Source of the DNA: Spirochaetales bacterium | Lineage (GTDB): Bacteria > Spirochaetota > Spirochaetia > Treponematales > UBA12059 | Assembly (NCBI GenBank): GCA_016938515.1 | Contig: JAFGUM010000478.1 | Location: forward strand, 1-12,175 | Length of the DNA stretch: 12,175 bases | Direction: 5' to 3' | Shown here: positions 7,301 through 12,175 of the stretch, piece after piece | Layout: each line of letters begins with the position of its first letter | Position numbering within the stretch: position 1 is the first letter of the stretch | Made by a program: the position numbers and the translations under genes | Notes under the pieces: generated by a model | The model's input: only the letters and a program-made list of their open reading frames with translations | What the model was told of the DNA's origin: nothing | Databases searched by the model: none

Positions 7301-10300
7301 CACGATCACCATCACAGACACAGCAAACCACCAGAAGGTCTACTTTCATACTGTCACGATAGATCTCGATCCTCCAAGCTCGTCAATCGTCAATCCTGCG
7401 GTAGATGACATTCTGTTCGGTGACAGCTACACCGTACGCGGTACTGCCAGCGATACAGGCCCGTCTCTCCTGAACCGGGTAGAATATTCCCTGGACAGCA
7501 CCAACGGTGTTGACGGCTCGTGGACAAGCGCTGTTGGCACCGATACCTGGAGCGCCAACCTGGATCTTATAACGGTTGGAGAAGGCACAAAAACACTATG
7601 GACCCGCGCAATAGACAACGCGGGTAATGTACAAGCGTCACCCGACTCGGCAACATTCATGGTAGACCAGAATAGCCCGACGCTGACGGAAACAACGTCC
7701 ACCTACGGCGAGGCACTCGTATACGTAGCAGGAGACGTAGCGTTCGGCGGAGCCTCCACCGACGCCAATGGGATTGACAGGCTCGTCGTCACCTATGAAA
7801 AGAACGGGACAACGATTACTGCGCTTGACCAGAGCAGCGGCGATACGAGTTGGGCCTGGACGCTCGATGATGCTCTTGGCGACGGAGCCTATCTCATTAC
7901 CGTAACCGCTACCGACAAGGCGGGCAGAACGGCACCCGTGACACGAAGGGTACAGGTAGATACTACCGGGCCAACCCTGACGGTAGACCAGCCGCTCGCT
8001 GGACAGGCCGTTACGTCAACTCCGTTCACCATAAGCGGATCGTCGCTGGAAAGCGGCGGATCAGGCTTCGACGGCACCGCCGATGTTGAATACTCGCTTG
8101 ACGGCTGGACTACGACCACCCCGCTTACCCTGACGGCAGGTGCCTGGTCTGCCAGCGTTGGCCTCGGAGCCAGCCAGGGAGCAAGAAGCCTCCAGGTACG
8201 CTCCACAGACAGACTGGGAAACAGCAGCCTGTCGACCATCGGTTTTTTCTACGACGAATCAGTTCCATCTATATCAGAGGATCTCGTAGTCACTGAGGAA
8301 ACGCAGTACATCAACGGAGATCTGCCGTTTAGCGTCAGCGCGTCAGACACGTGGATGATGCACCCGTCCGAACCTGTTGAAGTTCTGATAAACGGAACAC
8401 ACGCGGTGTACCTGACAGGCTCTGGAACCTACTCGTACATCTTTCCCGTAGATACAGACGGAACTGGTTCGGTTGACACGAGCGGTTATCAGAATGGTGA
8501 ATATACGATTACATTCATAGCCAAGGACGCAGCTCTCAGAACAAACAGCGTCACCCGCAGCGTACTCGTAGACACGACTATACCTACCCTATCCGGAATC
8601 ACCAACCTGGGTTCTGAATGGCAGAGTTCCGAGTCAATTACCATTGGTGGTATGGCCAGTGACGGCAGTGGCTCGGGCGTATACCTTGTTGAGTACGACA
8701 TAAACGACTCTGGAATCTGGAAGCCCCTGGCTAGCACCGCCTCATTCTCCGGTGTCATAACCATTCCCAGTGGCACCAGCAACAAGCTGGAGATCAGGGC
8801 TACGGACAAAGCCGGCAACGAAAGCGTCATAAACGAACAACTGGTAAATGTAGACACGATCAACCCGGGTATAAGCCTGCTCTCCCCTTCCTCGGTACCA
8901 TACTTCAGCGGTCTTTCAGACGAGAGCGTAAGCTTTACCGGCATCGACGGCCAATCGGGAGTGGACACGGTAGAACTACGGGTTGATTCGAGCGACTTTG
9001 GCACGCCGGACGCGAGCGCGACCACCCCGACGGCGGGCACGGGGGCGAACGGCACCTGGCAAATTTCCATCCCAGCGTCTTCAATACTCGCAGCCGGTGA
9101 CGGGCAGTGTGACGTCTACGTACGCGCTACAGATGCCGCGGGCAACTACAGCACAATCAGCTTCCCCATTATCGTGGACACGAATCCACCATCAGCGGCG
9201 ATCAGCGCTCCATTAACGGGAACCACCGTCAACAAGCTCATAAGCGTTTCAGGCACTGCATCAGACGCCAAGTCTCTCGCTTCGGTTCTGGTAGAGGTAC
9301 AAACAGGCGCGTCCACCTGGGCCACCCTCGGCACTTTTACAGGAGAAAATGGCTACAACTGGACAATCGTTGGCGTCAACACAGAGGTCTACGACGCGTA
9401 CGACGCCGACAGCGGTACTGCGGGCGTGCAGATGACGCTCAGGGTAACGGCGGCAGACGCTTCAGGTCGAACCGCGGTGTCGACGCGCACCGTCACCGTA
9501 GATCAGTCATCCGACAGGCCGACTATCAGGCTGTCCAACCTTTCTGTACCCAGCGCGCTGGCACTGAGCGCCGATGCCTCAACCGATGTATTTTCAAGCG
9601 CGAGCGCCCATGGGCTCAAACTAGATGATGCGGTGGGCTTCTTTGGCTCTGGTCTTGCCGGCGTCATCGACGCTGCAACGACCTACTACGTCCTTGCCAA
9701 CGGCCTCTCTACTACACAGTTTAAGGTAGCCAGCACCAGGGGCGGTTCCGCGGTCGACGTAAGCTCCGCTGCCACAAACATGTACCTGAGTTACGGAGGC
9801 GCCTACCCGAGCACGCTGCGCATGAGCAGAACTGTCTTCGGTACGGTCTCAGACGACGACGGACAGGTAGGCTCTCTACGCGTATCAGAAGACAATATAA
9901 CCTTCAGCGAGCTCATCATCGATGGTGGCACCTGGTCGTACGACGCGTCGAGCGGGGATGGCCTTAAAAGCCTGTACTTCATCGTCGAAGATGCCGCGAC
10001 GCCTCCGGTGACGTTCCGCACCGACACCGCCAACGAGCCGCGGATTCAGCTAGCCGCAGGTTACCACGAAACGTACGTACAGTTCCGTGTAGACACGATA
10101 GCCCCGGAATTTTCTGCATCCAGCCCGGTGCAGGTTGACTACACCAGCCCTTATGACTTCAGCGATGCGGTGGATCTTGGCGGCGGCACGGCTTTTGGTG
10201 GCCCCAATGCCAGCTTTGCCCTCCGTGTACTCGCCAGGGACGCCAACGGCGTACCGGCGTCAGGCGCACGAGTACTCGTACCTGGAGCCGCCGGCAGCCC

Positions 10301-12175
10301 ATTTACAGCTGTCGCCAACGGAACGGACCCCGTGCAGACAACGTACACGCGGTTTGATACGGGTGTCATTAGCGTGGACTCAGTACCCGATGGCTCGGTA
10401 AACATGAGCATCGAAGTTACCGATGTTTCGGGGCTTACCTCGGCAACGTCGCGTAGTATCATCGTAGACAATACAGCGCCGGCTCTCGGGTTCATCGCTC
10501 CATCTACCGGCTCTCTTGTAAAAGCAGACACTACTATTTCCGGAAACGCTACCGACGGGGGTTCCGGACTTGACGACGTCAGCTATCGAATAGGGCTGGA
10601 CTATGCCAGCGACGATGCGCTGGCCCCCGGGGGAGAGTCGTATCTTTGGGAAATTCCTTTTGACCTTGAAGACACCTCGTATCAGGATCCATCAGAATCA
10701 TACCTTGACTCGTCTACTGGCACCGATATTTACATACTGCCATTCATAGTCAAGGCAAGCGACCAAGCCGGCAATACACGCGAAACCGTACCGATTACCG
10801 GTACGGCCGACGCCAGGCCAAGCGACACGACGCTAACCGATTCTATCCTCGTAGCAAACCCCTTGATAAAAACCGGCCAGGTTATAATGGTGGGCAGCGC
10901 GGCCAAGCTCATAGCCTCCTACGATTCCGCAAGCGGCACGGTAGGCTGGGTTGGCGCAGTATCAACAGCTATAACTTCTTTTGAGATTTACGAGTACGCC
11001 CTTCGCATCTTCCCGGATGGAGACAAGCCCACAGCTTCCATTAACTACCCGCTCGACGGCTCGACGCTCGGCGGGAATATCAGGCTCTACGGCATAGCCG
11101 AGGATAATCAGGCTGTTTCCGAGGTATGGATGCAGATTGACACCGACAGCGACGGCACCTTCGATGCCGACGATGACGCGATAGGTGGCTGGTACAATGG
11201 AGGCCTTGGCAAGAAGGTTGATGGCGCGTCGAGCTGGAGCTATACAATAAACACGGAAGGAGAATTTGACCCTCCCGTTGCAGGTACGACAAAAAAACTG
11301 GACATCAGGGTACAGGCAAAGGATATTAACGGAAAGATTGGCCCGTGGTCGGCTCCGATCAGCATGTACGTTGACGCACAGGTTCCGCAGATAAGCGATC
11401 TGGTACTTGACCCGGACACAGACCCCGGGAACGGCAACGAGATTCCGTATGAGGATGGCATGTACCTGCGTGGTTCATGGTATCTCCGTGGTTCAATAAT
11501 AGACGAAGGTGCCGTAGACGAGATACGCATCACCGGAGCCATAGAATCGTCAATTGAATGGAACGGCGTAGACGCTTACACGGGCGATACCGCGTCTTTC
11601 ACACTCGTTGAAGTCTCGAGTACCGCAAGCCCCATGTACAAGCGCGTAGACTTGAACATTCCCATAGTCTGCCCCCCGGACACGTCGGCTACGTGGAACT
11701 TCAGCATCAGCGCGTTTGACAACTCCGACCCCTCGAAAGAAACGTACAGAGCCATGCGCCTCAACATAGATACTCAGGCGCCTACAGCCGGGCTAGCCAG
11801 CCCCACGTCCGACTCTACGCTCGTACAGCAGAGCGACGGCTGGTACAAGATTAAGGGTACGGCCAGCGACGACGGCTCGGACATCGACAGGATAGAGCTG
11901 TTCTTCGTGCGTCAGGGTGCTACAGACGCTTTCGACAGAATCTACAATCCGCTCAAGAGCACCGGCAACGCTTCATACCTCGATGATATCACCCTCGACA
12001 CTAACGGCTCGCCAACCATTACCGGTACGGCTGACAGCCGCTCGATTACATCACTCTCAGACGCTTTGCTCGTCAACCAGCCCATGATAAACGTGGGGCA
12101 GAAAATACTGATTGGAACCGAGCTCAGAACCGTTTCAGCGTACGTACCGGCATCCGGTACCGTAGAGTGGCTGGA
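4272..12175 (+). CDS. Giant Ig-repeat surface lipoprotein, 3' end outside the window
   Basis: One uninterrupted frame of 2,634 complete codons runs to the window edge with no stop; the C-terminus is not seen. The N-terminus is a lipoprotein signal: basic start (MKSRHASTR), hydrophobic stretch to residue 25, lipobox VVSC with Cys27 as the predicted lipidated residue. After a short Gly/Pro-containing linker the protein is almost entirely bacterial Ig-like modules, about 22 in the visible part, many with strand signatures such as VSGTASD, VEYSLD, RATDKAGN and VDTTxP. It is expected to be exported and anchored in a membrane, extending from the cell as a rod. Adhesion or matrix binding is the usual role of such proteins, as in Leptospira LigA/LigB, but those use a different Ig family (Big_2). 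The modules resemble Big_7/Big_13-like or OmpL47-type repeats. Length, acidic Asp-rich composition and low cysteine content fit a surface protein. It has its own promoter, leader and ribosome binding site, so it is probably not part of the upstream operon. Confidence 0.9.
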   Translation, partial: MKSRHASTRLIGHTALALMLVLSVVSCEGPLFGLGGQVDLSAPTISIEAPTRDSYIADDFIISGTVQDDLAVQNVTVEFSDRNAVLLGSFPATISGEDFSLPISLDEHANIEGYAVITAIVVDSNGKTARVSTSVSIDTKAPVVLVTSPMTKAPDTPIQSEYVDIKGEVFDRSPIASVIVTLCDGSGTVIAGPQTAEGTNTWTTRFMLKGAIADLADGVYHYNVSVSDYAGNTSSYYFHRSDIIAIKDASASFPAMDEIGRLDQDGSAGDSGITAGELETVRIAASSELSDFRYISTPLIEFDFSNLTEGVSADENLLAPNSKITGAIIPPTGSGAIDKTTVSAELYDTNDACLFTIQNTTDDETDNIKVTTVGSAANFAITLKNGVDPLVPAKYSIVIRAETDAGVSGQENAVPFTIDAEAPTFSETSIEPTDLFKSSAFTFSFNGSHTTELRDIVIEQSFEGAAYTTAETIPLSGTSISAQASGSMPTGTNGDGLYNYRITLSTVGGKSTTILRSITFDSTPPNIEITNVNPVVGSDSLNGEVALSVSATDSNGISSVRRWILPATADEPSWDEPGYGEWTATPYSCVVDTTAVGMPVGATTLWIRARDKAGNEYSISDSYTIDQASDKPVLSNTNMNLSFDTEPEAAGNLQESGAKITATITDDDGVDGDSITISIDGAASSAVGTKTAQGTGYNIQHDLSALGEGVHYIVLNYSDVAGLPGDAKTIYFVVDKTVPTVTITGPLSGSYKNGDFTVSGTADDGTAFHTTTPLIATIKKNSDPATAVSLGGTTENWTIDAAGLESGSYLYTVTAMDQFGKTGTATVTVIVDKDAPVVTIGTPAADSWNRGTTLTATGTVSEANGIVLVEYSTNSTDGSDGDWNPASGTSTWSASALIDTLGEGAGKLLHVRATDIAGNIGFLARAFGVDQSDPATSVSGPTSSSAAFELSGTATDTNAVSTILVTQIKNGEEASRVTVLDDATLSGVSDSWTSGSTLPAGGVATGSYEYTITITDTANHQKVYFHTVTIDLDPPSSSIVNPAVDDILFGDSYTVRGTASDTGPSLLNRVEYSLDSTNGVDGSWTSAVGTDTWSANLDLITVGEGTKTLWTRAIDNAGNVQASPDSATFMVDQNSPTLTETTSTYGEALVYVAGDVAFGGASTDANGIDRLVVTYEKNGTTITALDQSSGDTSWAWTLDDALGDGAYLITVTATDKAGRTAPVTRRVQVDTTGPTLTVDQPLAGQAVTSTPFTISGSSLESGGSGFDGTADVEYSLDGWTTTTPLTLTAGAWSASVGLGASQGARSLQVRSTDRLGNSSLSTIGFFYDESVPSISEDLVVTEETQYINGDLPFSVSASDTWMMHPSEPVEVLINGTHAVYLTGSGTYSYIFPVDTDGTGSVDTSGYQNGEYTITFIAKDAALRTNSVTRSVLVDTTIPTLSGITNLGSEWQSSESITIGGMASDGSGSGVYLVEYDINDSGIWKPLASTASFSGVITIPSGTSNKLEIRATDKAGNESVINEQLVNVDTINPGISLLSPSSVPYFSGLSDESVSFTGIDGQSGVDTVELRVDSSDFGTPDASATTPTAGTGANGTWQISIPASSILAAGDGQCDVYVRATDAAGNYSTISFPIIVDTNPPSAAISAPLTGTTVNKLISVSGTASDAKSLASVLVEVQTGASTWATLGTFTGENGYNWTIVGVNTEVYDAYDADSGTAGVQMTLRVTAADASGRTAVSTRTVTVDQSSDRPTIRLSNLSVPSALALSADASTDVFSSASAHGLKLDDAVGFFGSGLAGVIDAATTYYVLANGLSTTQFKVASTRGGSAVDVSSAATNMYLSYGGAYPSTLRMSRTVFGTVSDDDGQVGSLRVSEDNITFSELIIDGGTWSYDASSGDGLKSLYFIVEDAATPPVTFRTDTANEPRIQLAAGYHETYVQFRVDTIAPEFSASSPVQVDYTSPYDFSDAVDLGGGTAFGGPNASFALRVLARDANGVPASGARVLVPGAAGSPFTAVANGTDPVQTTYTRFDTGVISVDSVPDGSVNMSIEVTDVSGLTSATSRSIIVDNTAPALGFIAPSTGSLVKADTTISGNATDGGSGLDDVSYRIGLDYASDDALAPGGESYLWEIPFDLEDTSYQDPSESYLDSSTGTDIYILPFIVKASDQAGNTRETVPITGTADARPSDTTLTDSILVANPLIKTGQVIMVGSAAKLIASYDSASGTVGWVGAVSTAITSFEIYEYALRIFPDGDKPTASINYPLDGSTLGGNIRLYGIAEDNQAVSEVWMQIDTDSDGTFDADDDAIGGWYNGGLGKKVDGASSWSYTINTEGEFDPPVAGTTKKLDIRVQAKDINGKIGPWSAPISMYVDAQVPQISDLVLDPDTDPGNGNEIPYEDGMYLRGSWYLRGSIIDEGAVDEIRITGAIESSIEWNGVDAYTGDTASFTLVEVSSTASPMYKRVDLNIPIVCPPDTSATWNFSISAFDNSDPSKETYRAMRLNIDTQAPTAGLASPTSDSTLVQQSDGWYKIKGTASDDGSDIDRIELFFVRQGATDAFDRIYNPLKSTGNASYLDDITLDTNGSPTITGTADSRSITSLSDALLVNQPMINVGQKILIGTELRTVSAYVPASGTVEWL
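4998..5525 (+). other. Atypical longer module near the N-terminus
   Basis: Residues about 243-418 do not show the usual VSGTASD and RATDxAGN strands. The segment starts with an Asp/Gly-rich stretch (DQDGSAGDSGITAGE, 263-277), possibly calcium-binding, continues with beta-prone sequence rich in Thr and Asn, and ends with the standard FTIDAEAP joint. It may be a diverged Ig-like pair or a different beta domain. I do not recognise it. Confidence 0.4.
9558..9794 (+). other. E1-FCCH-like small beta domain inserted in an Ig module
   Basis: Residues about 1763-1841 break the Ig pattern. The segment has the order HGL...DDAVGFFGSG...TTYYVLANG...TQFKVASTRGGSAVDV. This matches the pattern of the short domain often annotated as ubiquitin-activating E1 FCCH-like in phage tail and structural proteins: a HGL turn, a hydrophobic V-x-F strand, YYV, then a TxFKV strand and a GG turn. 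It lies at the start of the module running from 1744 to 1941, which is about twice the usual length because of it. Assignment is by remembered pattern only. Confidence 0.5.
10794..10949 (+). repeat. GQ/ASGTV element, copy 1
   Basis: Residues 2175-2226, starting ITGTADAR and ending SASGTVGW, with a central IKTGQVIMVG. About half the positions are identical to copy 2 with one single-residue gap, far above the identity between ordinary modules here. It follows the KASDQAGN strand of its module, where a linker would be expected. The order (variable strand, L-x-x-GQ-x-I-x-x-G, then x-SGTV) resembles small beta domains in phage structural proteins, but I cannot name the family. Confidence 0.55.
11139..11174 (+). 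other. EF-hand-like calcium-binding loop
   Basis: Residues 2290-2301 read DTDSDGTFDADD. Acidic residues at loop positions 1, 3, 5, 9 and 12, Gly at 6 and a hydrophobic residue at 8 match the EF-hand / DxDxDG calcium loop. It lies within an Ig module between two beta-prone segments, like the calcium loops that stiffen other large surface adhesins. Calcium binding is inferred from the pattern alone. Confidence 0.5.
11463..11498 (+). repeat. Tandem 18-bp duplication
   Basis: TACCTGCGTGGTTCATGG is followed directly by TATCTCCGTGGTTCAATA; 13 of the first 15 bases match. It encodes YLRGSW-YLRGSI in the module starting at residue 2368, just before a beta strand. It looks like a small slippage duplication kept in frame. 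Confidence 0.6.
12018..12170 (+). repeat. GQ/ASGTV element, copy 2
   Basis: Residues 2583-2633, starting ITGTADSR, with INVGQKILIG in the middle and PASGTVEW at the end. It lies 408 codons after copy 1; the first 18 bp of the two copies differ at one base (ATTACCGGTACGGCCGAC versus ATTACCGGTACGGCTGAC). Here it sits earlier in its Ig module, before any AGN-type strand has appeared. The window ends three codons-worth of bases after it, so what follows is unknown. Confidence 0.55.

Larger units (their letters stand above)
4398..12173 (+). repeat. Array of about 22 Ig-like modules, period near 100 residues
   Basis: Linker Asp residues (mostly VD-x-x-x-P) mark the joints. I place them at residues 138, 419, 521, 626, 735, 832, 930, 1031, 1132, 1230, 1328, 1434, 1528, 1636, 1744, 1941, 2066, 2251, 2368 and 2500. 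Between 419 and 1744 the spacing is 94-109 residues, so module joints fall close to every 300 bp. After 1744 the spacing grows to 117-197 because several modules carry inserts. A further joint without the motif lies near residue 242. Protein sequences have diverged strongly between modules, with only the strand motifs kept, so the array is old, apart from a few closer pairs such as the modules starting at 832 and 1031. Confidence 0.8.

Noticed and set aside
4433..11767. Many long open frames on the minus strand across the giant gene, for example 6722-7321 and 8489-9070
   Set aside because: They follow codon phase of the plus-strand gene, lack ribosome binding sites and show low-complexity Val/Ser/Pro composition typical of antisense shadows.
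4398..12173. Regular ~300-bp period as a DNA-level satellite or CRISPR-like array
   Set aside because: The periodicity is at protein level; DNA identity between units is low and there are no conserved direct repeats with spacers.

Overview
The window is a moderately GC-rich bacterial chromosome segment, complete except at its right edge. It has four housekeeping-type genes on the left and the first 2,634 codons of one giant surface-lipoprotein gene on the right, which fills almost two thirds of the window. I see no tRNA, rRNA, CRISPR array, transposase or integrase. The organism cannot be fixed from this piece. A spirochaete is a reasonable guess: the lipoprotein signal has a relaxed lipobox (VVSC), TTG and GTG starts are used, and giant Ig-repeat lipoproteins such as Leptospira LigA/LigB are known there. 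This is inference.

Left part (2-3989): a minus-strand RsmB/NOP2/Sun-type RNA m5C methyltransferase diverges from a plus-strand cluster of three genes. These are a HAD phosphatase of the phosphoglycolate phosphatase type, an alpha-D-phosphohexomutase (phosphoglucomutase type), and a DEDDh 3'-5' exonuclease related to the DNA polymerase III epsilon subunit. The exonuclease overlaps the mutase stop codon and starts with TTG, so the two are probably translationally coupled. A TATAAT-containing promoter candidate in the end of the phosphatase gene could drive the mutase separately.

Intergenic region (3990-4271): it begins with a perfect 14-bp inverted repeat lying on the exonuclease stop codon, built from two tandem ATTCGACA/TGTCGAAT-type palindromes. 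It continues with a promoter candidate (extended -10 TGGTATATT) whose -35 box overlaps another palindrome. It ends with a leader that can fold in two mutually exclusive ways just ahead of a strong Shine-Dalgarno sequence.

Right part (4272-12175, open at the right edge): a single unbroken frame encodes a predicted lipoprotein (Cys27) made of about 22 bacterial Ig-like modules. From residue 419 to 1744 the modules recur about every 100 residues (about 300 bp), most joined by a VD-x-x-x-P linker. Later modules carry inserts: one E1-FCCH-like small beta domain of the kind common in phage structural proteins, and two copies of an unrecognised ~51-residue element. An EF-hand-like calcium loop is also present. 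Long minus-strand open frames across this gene are shadows. The likely role is an extended cell-surface adhesin or matrix-like protein, but no ligand can be deduced.
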